A stretch of DNA of 64,000 bases from Jacaranda mimosifolia (taxonomy: Eukaryota; Streptophyta; Magnoliopsida; Lamiales; Bignoniaceae). The stretch is from contig CM032124.1 in assembly GCA_018894105.1 (NCBI GenBank), positions 3,519,501 through 3,583,500 of the forward strand, given 5' to 3'. The position numbers and the translations under genes are program-made. The notes beneath the pieces were generated by a model. That model made no database searches. It saw only the letters and a program-made list of their open reading frames with translations, and was not told where the DNA came from. Shown one piece after another: positions 24,842-37,655 of this stretch (within the stretch, counting starts at the first letter, position 1; the number at the start of each line of letters is the position of its first letter).

Positions 24842-27241
24842 CACCTCAAATTTTATTTAATAAGTGTGGACCAGATTTATGCCTTTAATTTTTTTTTTTC
24901 TACTTTTTACTTTTTGGAATGCGTGCACTTGATATAAAAGTTTAATATTGGTGACAAGAAATGAGTGACAATATACAAAGAATTACTAATCGCATATATT
25001 TAGTGACAATAACATTTATTTTATTACTAATAATATTTTTTTTAAGCGAGAAAAACTTTTGGTTTATCATAATATGACTTAATAATAACAAGAACTAATG
25101 TTTTAAATTATCAATATTAACGATTAATTCCTCAAAAAATTGAGCTTTAGTAATTTCAGTGACCACACACTTCGGTCATTAATCAACGAATGCTTATTGA
25201 TTGATAAGCGATCGATTTGAATATAATTTAAAAAAAAATAGTGACCGCTTAGCGACCACATTAGTGATATGTGATCGCGTTTACGTGGTCACTAATTCTC
25301 TTTGTTTGGTCACTGATAAAGCGGTCATTTATTTGGTCACTAATATGAGGTTGAGTTGGATATGGTTTGGGCTCCATTGAATTTGGTTCAATATGGGTGG
25401 ACACAAAATAAGTTTTAAGTAGGTGAATTGAAGATGATTGAGTTGGGTTGAAGATGGATTGGATTGGGCTTAAATTGAGTCAAATATAGGAAAAAATTAA
25501 TTTATTTTGCTTATTCAAAAAAATTAATTTAAAAAATAATAGTAATATTAATATACTAAAATAGTTGAATAGTTGAATTGTTTCATGCTCAACACTAAAA
25601 ACAGCCCAAATGATTACAGTGATTGCATTAATGCATATGGCCTATCAATTCTCAATTAAACCAATTGGTGTTTAATATTAATTCAAGTCAAGTTTTGATA
25701 TTAAATTTAAGTTTAAGCTATTAATATCCAAAATTACTTATTCTTATGACTTTAATATATTTTCATATACTAAAATTTGTACATTGAAAGAAATCCTAAA
25801 CAACTAACAAAAGTGAATAATGACTACTTGAATTTAAAGATTTTCAATTAATAATCCAAAAGTATGAGATTTTGATAAAAATGAAGAAATAAATATAATA
25901 TAGTGATTATTAAATTAAAATTATTTTTTATTTTGTTAAATTTTAGTTTAATTTTTTGATTGGACCCATTCTTAATCAACTCCAACTCATTGTGAGCCGA
26001 AAACCTAATAAAATCCACCTCAATCCGACCCACCTCAACCTACTTTAAAAGCTTTAAAATTCCAACCCAACTTAACTTAACTTAAAACCATGTGGATTGG
26101 GTTGGACCCATGGTTTGTAGTCCATTTTGCCACCCTCATTGACCATGCACCTAGTGACCATACACATTTTTTAAAAAAAAAAATTATATAATTAGTGACC
26201 GATCCGTGATTGACACAAATTAGTGATGAGGGATTTTATTTGCGATCGATTCAAGTGGTCACCCAATCGATCACTAAACTCGTTAATAATCAATTTTTGC
26301 CTTGAGCAGTTGCTAATACCCTTTTTTGGTAGTGGATGGCATATCTATATTGACAATATAATGATAATAAATATTGTCACTATAATTTGTGACAAAATTT
26401 TCATTGTCATTAGATTGTCACAATAGGTGTGCTATTGATTATCAATAATCATGACAGGATAAATATTATTCTTGTCACTAGTAAGTTTGTAACAATTATT
26501 AAGATGATAACACAATATCTTTTGTCAATACATATAATTAGTGGCAACATTTGCCATGTACTTATTATTTTAACACTAATTTTTCTTTTTTATTTTAGTG
26601 ATATTTTTCAATCTTTCAATTTATTTTTGATAGAGTTCTAGACGTCAATTATAATTTCTTTTTCTTTTTAAGGTTCAATAGGGGTGAACCAAGTCACTGC
26701 TTCTAGTATTTTAGTTTTTGAGATAAGTGCATCTACTCTCATTTTTATTTTTTTATCTTTATTGTATACAAGTTGTGTTTTTGTTTTTATTTTGATAGAA
26801 TATGTGCCTCAATTACAATTCTTTAACTTTAGCAGGCGTTGATGTTGTGCGAAAATGGAGTTGAGGTCTTTTTTAAAAATCAACAAGTTAAGTTAAATTT
26901 CTACTCATACAACATACTTGCATAAAGCTAGAACTCGAGTTAGTAAATGAACGCATAAATGCATTTTTTGATTTGGAAGTTGGTATTTTATAAGTCCTTG
27001 GTGAGCTTTATCCCATTTATGTTTGGTTGCTTATCTTGGTGGACTTAATTTATTTGGCTTGCTGGCCCTTTTCTTATTTGCTTATTTATTTAAATATGCC
27101 CCTTCATTTCCTTTGTTTTTTTTTTTTTTTTTTTTGCCTTAGGACCTATTTTTCTCTATCATTAAACCTCCTACTTTCAATTTGAAAATTTATTTTCATA
27201 TTAAAAATATACCATAAAAATTAATTTTATTTTGTTGGTTT
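24842..27241. other. Transposon debris, AT-rich, no gene
   Basis: Contains pieces of the GTGACAA-type CACTA-like family, a second GGGTTGGGTT-rich segment (about 25340-26125, ending GCCACCCTCA, probably an old hAT-like insertion) and a poly-T run at about 27117-27135. No protein-coding signal was recognised. Confidence 0.55.
25138..26336. mobile_element. Probable CACTA-like element with GTGACC subterminal repeats, interrupted
   Basis: Many GGTCACTAAT / GTGACC words cluster at 25150-25350 and again at 26130-26280, in inverted relation. The right end TTTTTTGGTAGTG (26324-26336) is the complement of the CACTACCAAAAAA terminus typical of CACTA elements. The GGGTTGG-rich block lies between the two clusters. 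The left terminus is not clear. Confidence 0.4.
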
Positions 27242-27258
27242 GATTAATTAAATGTATG

Positions 27259-27735
27259 GCAATCAACACTAATATCTCCTTCTCAAATGGCAAGCTGTGG
27301 GGTGCAGCGATAGCTAGAAACGTTCAAGGACCCTTCATCAATGCTCAAACTTTTTCGGACTTTGCATTTGATGCCATGGCTGCTGAATTAAGAGGTTTAC
27401 TCATGGCCTACAAATTGGCAAACCAGTTGAAGATTGATAAATCTCTCTTTGAATCAGACTCTTCGGAAGCAACACGAATGCTGACTAATAATTCTGATTG
27501 TTTCTGGAATGTAGCTGCTGATGTGTTGGAGGCCAAAAACCTGCTGTCAAAATGGCCATGTTGGTTTATTTCGTTTGTTCCCTGAGAAGCAAAGTAGAAA
27601 ACTATGCAGCCCATAACCTTGCTAAATGGGCCTTTTTGAATTCTTGGAATGGACTTGTCCCCTTTCACAAACTTGGTTTGAGTTGTTTTTGTGACGGACA
27701 TGACCAGTTTAACTTCTGCCCTTCTCTTGATTAAT
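27259..27735 (+). pseudogene. LINE RNase H-like domain relic, frameshifted
   Basis: The first frame (to about 27583) reads through ELRGLLMAYKLA and FESDSSEATRML, the pattern of the plant LINE-type RNase H domain (PF13456-like). A one-base shift is needed to continue into VENYAAHNLAKWAF, the conserved end of the domain, up to a stop at 27733-27735. The apparent ATG (27256-27258) is part of the target duplication and not of the element, so the open frame is accidental. This is a dead fragment of a reverse-transcriptase element, not a host RNase H. Confidence 0.75.
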
Positions 27736-27783
27736 GTTGAATGTAATTTTACCAATCCAAATTTAAAAAAAAAAAAAAAAAAA
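27259..27783 (+). mobile_element. 5'-truncated LINE (L1-type) 3' fragment with poly-A and target duplication
   Basis: Flanked by GATTAATTAAATGTATG (27242-27258) and GATTAACTAAATGTGTG (27784-27800), 15 of 17 bases identical, as made by target-primed reverse transcription. A 19-base poly-A run (27765-27783) precedes the right duplication. The body encodes the RNase H tail of a LINE. Confidence 0.82.
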
Positions 27784-27800
27784 GATTAACTAAATGTGTG

Positions 27801-28941
27801 AGTTTCAAGATAAAATTAATGAAAAAAGAAAGTGTATAGATTGAGCTTTCTTATTAGGATATGGACCCCTAAATTTACGACTTCATCAATTAATTTCATT
27901 CTATGTTTCCTATGAATTTAGTAAATGAGTTATTAGTCTAGAGTTTAATACAACTGCATGGTTCTTTTGAATTACTCACAACTAAAATTTACTACTTGAA
28001 TAATTAATCTAAGCAATTCTATTGTAAATCAATCTCTAAACTATCCTTTTAAAAAAATTTCTCGGGTTTAGAGATACAGTTAACTGTTGATAAGGCAATA
28101 TGGAAACATCTACTAAATTTGTGGAAGAATATGAAATCAATTTATTTGAAAGAATCCATAATAGTCCTAAAATGATGAATTAGTTCATGATTAAATGGTT
28201 AGATAAAATATGAAACAACAAAACATCATGAGAAAAATAGAAAACAAAAGAGAATCAAAGTGAGAAGAAGAAACTCTATCCATTTCTCCTCTTTCGAATT
28301 CTGAATTTTCATGAAACTTCGAGTCCCGATTAGGAAACAAGAATCAACCCCAACTAAGTATTTGAAAAATGTATTTATACTAGATAGCAAGTCTTCTAGA
28401 AAGTAACTATTAAAAAGACTCTTTTGTCCATTCTCAAGTTAAATGCTCAAACTTTCTCGCCAACTTGATTTGCTCCTCCTCCTCCTCCTCTTCTTTATTT
28501 CTTTATTTCTTTCTTTCTTTCTTTTTTTTCAATTTATATACACATATGCTAGAGGTCTAGTGGATTTAAATTCTTGACCTTATACTATAAGTGTGACAAT
28601 TATATTAATAGGCCAAATGCCACCAACAACTTGCTTTGCGCCTCTTGTTGCTCACTTTTGTTGTGTCCCATACTCTTTTTCCACATTTGTCGTCTCTTGT
28701 TCCTATAAGTCCAAATTTTCATTAATCAACAAACGAATTATAATTTTTAAGCAACAAAAAGAATTGTTTATTAAATTCTTAATTTGATACTAAATGAAGA
28801 TAAATAATGACATCTACATAGGAGAAATTAATGAAAGAAAAGTCTTTTGGCACAACTATGATTCGATAACAAAAATGAATATCAATTGAATTAATTATGA
28901 TAAACCTACCTAAACCAAATTAACAAGAAACAAGAAGGAAA
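27801..28941. other. AT-rich intergenic DNA
   Basis: No gene recognised. Contains a CTCCTCCTCCTC / TTTCTTTC low-complexity stretch (about 28471-28530). Flank of the Copia element on the right. Confidence 0.5.
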
Positions 28942-29160
28942 TATTAGCTCATGCCAAGTTACCACCAAATTAGTTACATTCTTGTTACAATAGCTATATA
29001 CTATTAGATATATTTTCTGTATTTTTTGTTACCAAAAGATGCCTTTAGGGTATAGTTTAGTGATGTATATATATAGCCTTCTTTGTAATCTGTATGAAAT
29101 AAGAAAAACATATTCTCTCTCTCTCTCTCTCTCAATGAAATCATCTTAATATTTTCTACA
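28942..29160 (+). repeat. Copia element 1, 5' LTR
   Basis: Holds a TATA-like stretch (GTATATATATAG at about 29066-29077) and a (CT)n run near its end. Confidence 0.85.
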
Positions 29161-29175
29161 TGGTATCAGAGCGAT
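29161..29175 (+). promoter_or_regulatory. Copia element 1 primer-binding site
   Basis: TGGTATCAGAGC directly after the LTR, complementary to the 3' end of initiator tRNA-Met, the usual Copia primer. Confidence 0.88.
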
Positions 29176-29235
29176 CTCTCTTCCTCGCCACCTTACTGCC
29201 CTTAACTGCATATTTTTTTTTTCTCCTGCCCCTCC

Positions 29236-31553
29236 ATGGCTACACCTCTTAATTCTCTCCAAAATCCCTCTAACCCTTACTATCTCAATCCCAATGAAAA
29301 CCCTGCACCTGTGCTTGTGTTTCTTGTTTTATCCAGCAATCTTCTTCGCCAACTCCCATCTCCACTGTCTCAACTACTGTTGCTAGCTCCATTGACCTTT
29401 GGCACTACCGTTTGGGCCATCTCTCTAATTCTCGCATAAAGTTGCTTACTAGTCACATTCCTAGCTTGGCCGTTAACAATAATTCTAGCTGTGATATTTG
29501 TCACCTAGCTAAATAGAAGAAATAACCATTTTCTACTAGCTATACTCGATCATCTCAATGTTTTGATTTAATACATGTTGATATATGGGGACTGTACTCT
29601 ATTTCTTATGTTCATGGCCATAAATATTTCCTTACTATTGTTGATGATTTTAGTCGCTATACTTGGGTCTTTTTACTTGATAACAAATCTGAAGTAAGGT
29701 CATCACTCCAATCTTTTTTTTCCCTAGTAGAGACACAATTTTATGCTAAGATAAAAACTGTAAGGAGTGATAATGGAGTTGAGTTCTCTATGCCTCAATT
29801 TTATGCTTCTAAAGGGGTTACTCATCAAACTACTTGTGTGGAAATTCCTCAACAGAATGGTGTTGTGGAAAGAAAACACCAACATATCCTTAACACTACT
29901 CGAGCATTTCTTTTCCAATCAAACCTTCCGAATTTTTTTTGGAATTACACCATTCTTCAAGCCACGAATTCCCATACCTCTACTCCAAAATATATCTCCA
30001 TTTGAGTTGCTTCACAATAAAATTCCTGACTATGATTCCCTCAAAGTTTTTGGTTCCCTTTGTTTTGCCTCCACCATCACGGCTAATCGTTCTAAATTTG
30101 ATCCTCGTGCTCGAAAGGGTGTTTTTCTTGGGTATCAATATGGGACAAAAGGTTACATTATTCTTGACATCACATCTAAAGAAAATGGGTCTTTTAGATA
30201 AAGTATCGTGCCGATGGCTCTATTGAACGGTATAAGGCCCGTTTGGTGGCCAAAGGATACACTCAGATTGAAAGCATAGATTATTTTGCCACCTTTTCTC
30301 TAGTTGATAAAATCAATAATGTCCGTATGCTCCTTGCCATTGCTGCTGCCAAGGGTTGGTTTTTACATCAACTCGACGTGAATAATGCCTTTTTACATGG
30401 AGATTTGCATGAGGAAGTCTATATGATGCCATCTCCCGGTCTTATTGTTGCTCAATCTGGTCAAGTTTGTTATCTACAGAGATCCATATATGGTTTTAAA
30501 CAGGCCAGTCGTCAATGGTTTGCTAAGTTAACTTCTGCATTAGTTTCCTTGGGCTATCGTCAATCAGTTGCTGACCCTTCTTTATTTGTTAAACAATCGG
30601 TGGTTTCTATCAATATTATTCTTGTTTATGTAGATAACATTATACTTAGTGGGAATAACATGGAAAAAATTGTTTCTGTTAAGCATTTCCTTGACAGGGC
30701 ATTCAAAATTAAGGATTTAGGCAAACTTAAATTCTTTCTTGTTCTTGAAGTGGCATGTACTTCTTATGGAATTTCACTTTGCCAAAGAAAATATGCTTTG
30801 GATATTTTGTCTGATGCTAGATTTTTGGATTCTAAGCATGCCAGAACACCTATGGATGCTTCTCTTAAACTTTGCAAATCTCATGGTGATCCACTTCCAG
30901 ATTGCTCCTCTTATAGGTGACTTATCGAACGACTGCTCTATCTCACATTGACGCGTCCTGAATTATCTTTTGTTGTATAACAATTAAGCCAATTCATGGC
31001 CTCCCCTACTTCATCACACTTACAGGCTGCACACAGAATTCTGCGCTATATTAAAGGAACACTTAGTTCTGGCATATATTTTCCAGTAAAATCTGATATG
31101 TCCCTACGGGCTTTTAGTGATTTAGATTGGGGGAGTTGCCTTGATTCCCGCCGTTCTATTACATGTTTCTGTATTTTTCTGGGATCATCTATTATTAGTT
31201 GGTGCGCCAAGAAACAGACGACGGTTTCTCGATCTTCATCTGAAGCAGAATATAGGGCCTTGGCTTCCACTGCTTGTGAACTTTAGTAGCTGCATTATCT
31301 ACTTACAGACTTTGAAATTTTGCATGATCAACATTTCTTTTTGTTTTGTGACAACAATTTAGCTCTACAAATTGCCAGGAATCCTGCCTTCCATGAATGG
31401 ACAAAACACATAGAATTGAATTGCCATCTTATTCAGGAGAAAGTAAATCAGGGTCTCATTCATTTGATGCCATGCCGATCTTGTGACCAACTTGCAGACA
31501 TATACACGAAACCTCTTCCTACACTCAATTTTCCAGTATTATTTCCAAGCTAG
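29236..31553 (+). pseudogene. Copia element 1 gag-pol remnants (integrase, reverse transcriptase, RNase H)
   Basis: A start codon at 29236 opens a short gag-like beginning, which jumps directly into the GAG-pre-integrase zinc region (LWHYRLGH ... CDICH) by internal deletion. Integrase follows with its D, D and E motifs still visible ([23 protein letters not shown]), but in several frames with stops, for example in the zinc-finger tail near 29514. Reverse transcriptase is read at 30243-30920; its catalytic YVDD is changed to YVDN. The RNase H region (30996-31553) contains SRSSSEAEYRAL and ADIYTKPLP with a frameshift near 31283. It cannot encode an active polyprotein. Confidence 0.88.
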
Positions 31554-31589
31554 GGATGCTTAATATATACTCCCCAGCTTGTGGGGGGC

Positions 31590-31779
31590 TATTAACTCAT
31601 GCCAAGTCACCACCAGATTAGTTACATTCTTGTTACAATAGTTGTACACTATTATATATATTCTCTGTATTTTCTGTTACCAAAAGATGCCTTTAGGGTA
31701 TATTTTAGTGATGTATATATATAGCCTTCTTTGTAAGCTGTATGAAATAAGGAAAACATATTCTCTCTCAATGAAATCA
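31590..31779 (+). repeat. Copia element 1, 3' LTR (truncated end)
   Basis: Matches the 5' LTR up to AATGAAATCA; the last 20 or so bases of the 5' LTR have no counterpart. Confidence 0.8.
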
Positions 31780-32931
31780 ACTGTATGAAATCACCCAGTT
31801 GAGGGAAACAGAAAAACCTAAACCATATTTCTAGACTTTCAGTGTGTATGACTGTATAAGGGAAAAGAGAGCAGTAGGCTTTCTGTTTTCTTGTCTTTAA
31901 TTCTTTTTTACCTTTTTCTTATGTTTTCCTTTTGTTTTGTTGTTAATATGCACAGGGTTCCGGGAGGAAAAGAGAGCACCTGATCCTTGTTCTTAGTGCT
32001 CTAGCTTGTTTTCTTCTTTCACTTAATCTCCTGAATTGATTTTAATGAATTCAAGACTTAGAAAAATGGTTTGTGAAGGATATATATATATATATATATA
32101 TGGACGGTGAATGGCATTCAAGAGTTAGAGGCTATATAATATGCACTTCCAGGAAATTTGTGGATTAATTGCTAAGCATGATCATCTCAACCCACATCAT
32201 CAAGCAATTAAAAGCAAAAGAGGTAATTTTCTAAAACTCTCTTGTAAGCAAATTAACGCAAAAGATATAACTTGGCCTAGTAATTATCAATTATATGTAT
32301 TATGATTAGTTTCGTTTTGGTGCATCACATATCCCTACACACATGCGAACCCAACATGAAGTGGAATTTTGTGTCTTTGTTGTATTAACATCACCTTGTT
32401 GATGGCATGCATGGTACTTGCATAGTGAACAAGTTGACATATGCAAAAATTGTAGTTTTTGTACTTTTCCTACTTTGAGATTTTGTCTTGTAATTTTCTG
32501 AATTTTAAATTTAGTCGTGTATATGTATATTTTACATAAAATTATTACATTTAGTTCGATTTCACTAAAAATTATGGCACACCAGAAATTATGGCCACAC
32601 ATTTGATCAGATCGGGTGTGCTACGTTATCGAATTTCGAGCAAAATTGAATTAAATGTGATAATTTTATAAAACATACATAATTAAATTTGAAATTCAAA
32701 ATGATACATGATAGAATTTCAAAGCGAACAAAGTTTCAGGATGAAAAATGCAATTTACCCCAACTTTTACCATTCAAACTTTAAATAGTTGGGAGAAAAT
32801 AGAATGGGTCTACGCGGGTACTGAACTATTGACCAATCTTCTCTTATCTAATGCCAAGTCTCTAATTGCTCCCATCCCCCTTAGGAGGAGCTTTGTGGGT
32901 GCCCCACATCAATGTACACAGAAATCTTAAA
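31780..32931. other. Intergenic DNA between the two Copia elements
   Basis: AT-rich with a (TA)n run at about 32079-32100. No gene recognised. It continues, in the ancestral state, into the DNA right of the second Copia element (from 40332). Confidence 0.5.
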
Positions 32932-32936
32932 TCTAG

Positions 32937-33629
32937 TGTTGTAACCCATGAGGATTTATTGCGAAAATAATAAAATAACAGTAAAATAACGATGGAATTA
33001 TGACAATAAGATTTAATGTGGTTTGGCGATGTGCCTAATCCACCCAACAAAGAAAAAGAATTTTATTGATCTCAAATCAAAGTGCAAGTACAAACTTGAA
33101 TCCCACAAATCTCACGTAAACACCTAAAATCCTCGTTCTAAACTCCATCTTGAGAGAATTACTCAAAAGCAGTAAAGAAGCCCTTGTGTTATGTTTGTGA
33201 TACTTTTCTTGGAAGAAAAAACTGATATTTATAGTCAAAAACCAAAGCCCAAGGCCCGTGGGCTTGCGTCGCACGCAGGGGCGTACAAAACTTGCACCCC
33301 GACCGGTACAAAACTGCTTGTTCCAAGAAAAAACCGAACATGGGCAGAAACTTTGAGTTGGGGCGCAAAAACTTGAGCCCCAGTGCAAAGTTATTGTTCA
33401 CTACACATTGGGGCGTAAAAATCTTGCGCCATGGGGCACGACGCGTGTTTTTATGCCTTTTTCGCCCATGTACACACCTTAGCGCACCTTGCCTCACGCC
33501 CCGACGCACGGCATTCGTTCAACACACATCGGCGTGTGTCTTGAGCCCATTTTGACCACTTTGCTCTGTTTCGCTCCATTTCTTCCGTTCCTTGTCAATT
33601 TTACCTCAAATTTCAAGGCAAAATCAACA
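32937..33629 (-). repeat. Copia element 2, 3' LTR
   Basis: Uninterrupted LTR copy that serves as the empty-site reference for the palindrome inserted in the other LTR (compare GTAAAAATCTTGCGCC near 33415-33431). Confidence 0.93.
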
Positions 33630-33646
33630 ATTCTCCACCTTGACTT
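33630..33646 (-). promoter_or_regulatory. Copia element 2 polypurine tract
   Basis: On the minus strand AAGGTGGAGAAT lies directly before the 3' LTR, the plus-strand primer for DNA synthesis. Confidence 0.75.
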
Positions 33647-33693
33647 GAAATTCACCATTCTTCTTCTTTGTCTCTGCTCCCAAAAAGGGCCTA

Positions 33694-36600
33694 TTATCTA
33701 AGTCTACAAACATTAATCAAATCCAAGCAATGCTCGAATTTGATTCCTAGAACAACCTTAGTCAACATGTTTGCCGGATTATCCTTAGTCCCGACTTTGT
33801 CAACCAATATGACTCCTTGAGACACCATATCTCGAACAAAGTGATACCTTACATTTATGTGTTTTATTCTCTCATGAAATGCTTGATTCTTTGACAAGTA
33901 TATGGCACTCTGACTGCCACAAAATACCTTAGTGATCTCAGAAGTCATACTTATATCATCTATCAGTCCCTTTAGCCAAATGTCTTCCTTGACACCTTCA
34001 GCCAAAGTTATGTACTCAGCTTTTGTTGTGAACAATGCAACTGATGATTGCAAAGTTGCCTTCCTAATAGAACAACTTGATACACAAAACACATAGCTCG
34101 TCATGGACCTTCTGCTGTCTAAATCTCCTGTATAATCCGCATCCACATAGCCAATAATTCTTGTAGTAGAATTATATTGACTATATCTCAAACATCTGTC
34201 TGCAGAGCCTTTCAGATACCTCATGATCCATTTCACAGCCTGCCAATGAGTCTTTCCTGGCTTGTGCATATATCTGCTTACAACACTGATAGCATGTGAA
34301 ATGTCTGGCCTAGTGCACACCATGGCGTACATCAAGCTATCCACTGCACTTACATATGGCACATTTGACATGTGCTCCACCTTCTCCTCAGTACTCGTTG
34401 ATAGATCTGACGAGGGTTTAAATGAGCTGCAAGTGGTGTACTAACTAGCTTGGACTTATCCATCCCAAATCGCTCAAGCACTTTCTCAATGTAATGCTGT
34501 TGAGACAAGTACAACAATCCTGCATGTCTGTCCTGGCTGATCTCCATGCTTAATATCTTCTTTGCATCGCCCAAATCCTTCATCTCAAATTCTTCACTTA
34601 ACTGAGCTTTTAATTGGTTGATTTCAGATATATATCTAGAGGCAATCAACATATCATCAACGTACAACAACAAATATACGAGAAGGCTATCATTGCAAAT
34701 TTTGTAATATACACAACAATCAAACTTGCTTCTAGTATATCCTATTTTGGTAATAAAAGCATCAAACCTTTTATACCACTGCCTAGGAGACTGCCTCAGG
34801 CCATATAATGACCTCTTCAAAAGACATGCTTGATTTTGTTTCCCGAGAACAAAGAATCCATCTGGTTGACTCATGTAGATTTGTTCCTCCAACTCACCAT
34901 GCAGAAATGTTGTTTTCACATCCATCTGCTCCAGCTCCATATCAAATAGAGTAACATGGCAAGTAAAACATGAATAGAAGTATGTTTTACAACTGGGGAT
35001 AATACTTCATGAAAGCCAACTCCCTCTCTTTGAGTAAAACCCTTAGCAACAATTACGCCTTGTATCTAGCATCTTCAACACTGAGAATCCCTTCCTTCTT
35101 CTTGTAGATCCATTTGCAACCTACAATCTTCTGCCCTTTGGGTACATTAACCAGCTCTCATGTGCTATTCTTGTGTAGAGACTCCATCTCTTCACTCATA
35201 GTTGCAACCTATTTATCAGAATCTAGCCTGAAAATTGCCTCTTTGTATGAGACTGGATCATCTCCTACAAACTCCTCAGCGGAACTCAAGGCATAAGCTA
35301 CCAGATCTGAGTAACCAAATCGCTGTGGTGGTTTGATCTGCCTCCTCTCCCTATTGCGAGCTAAGCGATAATTTTTTAGTGGTTCATTTTCCTGCTGTTG
35401 ATTAGGTGGTAATGCTCTCACTAGCTTCATCTACTACCTTCCGTTTCCCCTTTGAAACTTGTGGAGGATCAATATGAATCTCCACATTCTCCTTAACGCC
35501 TTGTTGATCGCTTTCCTGCTGCTCCACCTTCTTCATCATTGCAGACTCATCGAATGTCACGCCCTTGTTGATAATCATCTTGGAGCCCTTGTCATCATTA
35601 CACCACAAAAAAAAGATAACCTTTGACTCCATCTGCATAGCCTAGAAATATGTACTTCCTAGCCCTTGGCTCAAGCTTCCCATCCCAGACATGAGCATAG
35701 GCTGGACACCCAAATACTCTTAGATTTGAGTAATCAGTAGGAGACCCAGACCAAACTTCCATCAGTGTCTTGAAGTCCAAAGTAGTTGATCGTGACCTAT
35801 TCACCAAATAACACGTAGTGTTAATCGCTTCTACCCAAAAATCCTTGGACAATCCGGTGTTAAAGAGCATGCATCTAACTCTTTCTATGATAGTCCTATT
35901 CATCCATTCTGCAACTCCATTATGCTGTGGTGTATGTAAAATTGTACGATGCCTCACAATTCCTTCCTTGTTGCAGAATTCCTAAAATTTCTTGTTGCAG
36001 AACTCCAATCCGTTGTTAGTCCTCAAGTGCTTGATCTCCTTTCCTGTCTGCTTCCCAATTAAGGTCTTCCATTACTTAAAGTTGACAAACACCTCATCCT
36101 TATGCTTTAGCATGTACACCTATACTCTCCGTGAGAAATCATCTATGAATGTCAGCATGTACCTTGCACCTCCCTTTGAAGGAACCTGAAAAGGCCCCCA
36201 AAGATCTGAGTGAATGTAATCCAAGGTACCTTTGGTCTTGTGAACCGCAGTATCGAATTTCACCCTATGTTGCTTGCCCAGCACACACTACTCGCAGAAA
36301 TTCAGTTCTCCAGTCTTCTCTCTGCAAAGCAAACCTTGTTTGCTCAGTTCTGACATTCCCTTCTCACTTATATGCTATAGTCTAGTAGTATCATTGATTG
36401 ATGAAGAAACCGTTGCAGTACCAGAAACAATGTTTCCTTGTAATATGTAAAGGCCGTTCCGCTTTTCTCCCTTCATGATAAGCAATGCGCCTTTGAAAAC
36501 CTGCAGAACTCTATCTCGAGCTCTGTACTCAGAACCATTCTTGTCTAGAGTACCCAGCGATATCAAATTTTTCTTCAGATCCGAAACATTATGCACATTT

Positions 36601-36917
36601 GTTAGGGGCCTTACTATCTCATCATGCATCCTTATACAAATTGAGCCAATTCCTACAACCCTATAAGAAGCATCGTTTCCCATAAGCACTTTACCACCAT
36701 CACATTTATGGTATGTGGTAAACCAATCTTCTTGTGGGCACATGTGGTAGGAGCAGCCACTATCCAAAATCCATTCAGAGCTTAGTAAAGTTTCAGCAAC
36801 GTTGAGAACAAGCCCACCATCAGACTCATCCTCAATAATTCCTGCAACATCATCCTGTTTCTGATCAGAAGTTTCACTTGCATCTTTCGCCTTTCCTCAT
36901 TTTGGACAATTCCGTTT
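33694..36917 (-). pseudogene. Copia element 2 pol remnants (protease, integrase, RT, RNase H)
   Basis: In minus-strand order: protease with the active-site word WILDSGCSYHM and downstream pre-integrase sequence (about 36800-36375); integrase with HTPQHNGVAEWMNR and the chromodomain-side FLGYADG words (35957-35598); reverse transcriptase with MDVKTTFLHGELEE, YGLRQSPRQWY and an intact LLYVDDML catalytic motif (34940-34350); RNase H with YVDADYTGDLDSRRS and ending in AnMLTK (34380-33694). Frame changes and stop codons separate all of these, for example TAG soon after the protease and several between integrase and reverse transcriptase. No functional polyprotein is possible. Confidence 0.9.
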
Positions 36918-37628
36918 TCAATGCCCCTTTCCACCACACCTAAAACACTTGTCACCATTTCTAGGCTTGGTTCGGGACTTCGATCGGCCTCTACTCCTTT
37001 CCCTTTCTCTTGGTCTCCCTTTTGCCACCAATCCTTCCCCACTTTCACCATCGTTGCTACCCAGGACATGTTTTCTCAACTCGTTAGAATTCAATGAAGC
37101 CTTCATATCTTCCATTGTAATTGTATCCCTCTCGTACAATAAAGTAGTAACCAAGTGCTCAAAAGATTTTGGCAGAGAACACAAGAGAATTAAAGCTTGA
37201 TCCTCATCATCAATTTTGACATCTATATTAGCGAAATTTAGAATCACCTTATTGAAAAAATCAATATGTTGAGTGATAGATGTACATTTCTTCTTCTTTA
37301 ATGTATATAATCGTTGTTTCAAATACAGCCGATTTGTCAGGGACTTCGTCATGTATAGACTCTCCAGCTTCCTCCATAGATTCGCTGGCGTACTTTTTGT
37401 GGCGACCTCTCTCAGTACGTTATCCGCCAATGATAACACCATAGTACCATAAGCCTTCGACATGAACTCGTTCGTCTCCTCGTCCTTCAGCATTTCCAGC
37501 AAGAAATCTCTTCCCTTTAACGCTCTCTATAAACCTTATTGACACAAGAGGGCATGAACCTTCATCTTCCACTGCCTAAAGTTGTTCTTCCCATGGAATT
37601 TCTCTACCTTGTACTTCATTCCTGACAT
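36918..37628 (-). pseudogene. Copia element 2 gag, interrupted
   Basis: Starts at ATG 37628-37626, ten bases downstream of the primer site, with KYKVEKFHGKNNFRQWKMKV, the usual Copia gag opening. A stop (TAA) interrupts it about 30 codons in; the frame is open again from about 37520 to 36918. The long open part holds the gag helical domain, a basic RERERSRGRSKSR stretch and the zinc knuckle CFRCGGKGH, which is cut by a TGA in place of the residue after the histidine (KRNC follows). Confidence 0.88.
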
Positions 37629-37637
37629 CTGATTCAA

Positions 37638-37652
37638 CCTGCTTCGATACCA
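37638..37652 (-). promoter_or_regulatory. Copia element 2 primer-binding site
   Basis: On the minus strand TGGTATCGAAGCAGG, similar to the initiator tRNA-Met primer site TGGTATCAGAGC, three bases after the LTR. Confidence 0.78.
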
Positions 37653-37655
37653 ATT

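Larger units (their letters stand above)
28942..31779 (+). mobile_element. Ty1/Copia LTR retrotransposon, internally deleted and decayed
   Basis: Two LTRs (28942-29160; 31590 to about 31779) begin TATTAGCTCATGCC / TATTAACTCATGCC and differ by about a dozen bases over the shared 180, so the insertion is not recent. A primer-binding site matching initiator tRNA-Met (TGGTATCAGAGC) follows the left LTR and a purine tract (GTGGGGGG) precedes the right one. At 2.8 kb it is much shorter than a full Copia element: most of gag and the protease are missing. The right LTR loses similarity at its 3' end and I could not establish a target duplication. Confidence 0.92.

Noticed and set aside
31803..31808. 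GGAAA as the right target duplication of Copia element 1
   Set aside because: It matches the left flank GGAAA, but the sequence before it is not LTR, so the match is probably chance.
33189..33555. Several overlapping 60-106 codon frames on both strands
   Set aside because: They lie in the LTR of Copia element 2 and reflect its GC-richer sequence, not genes.
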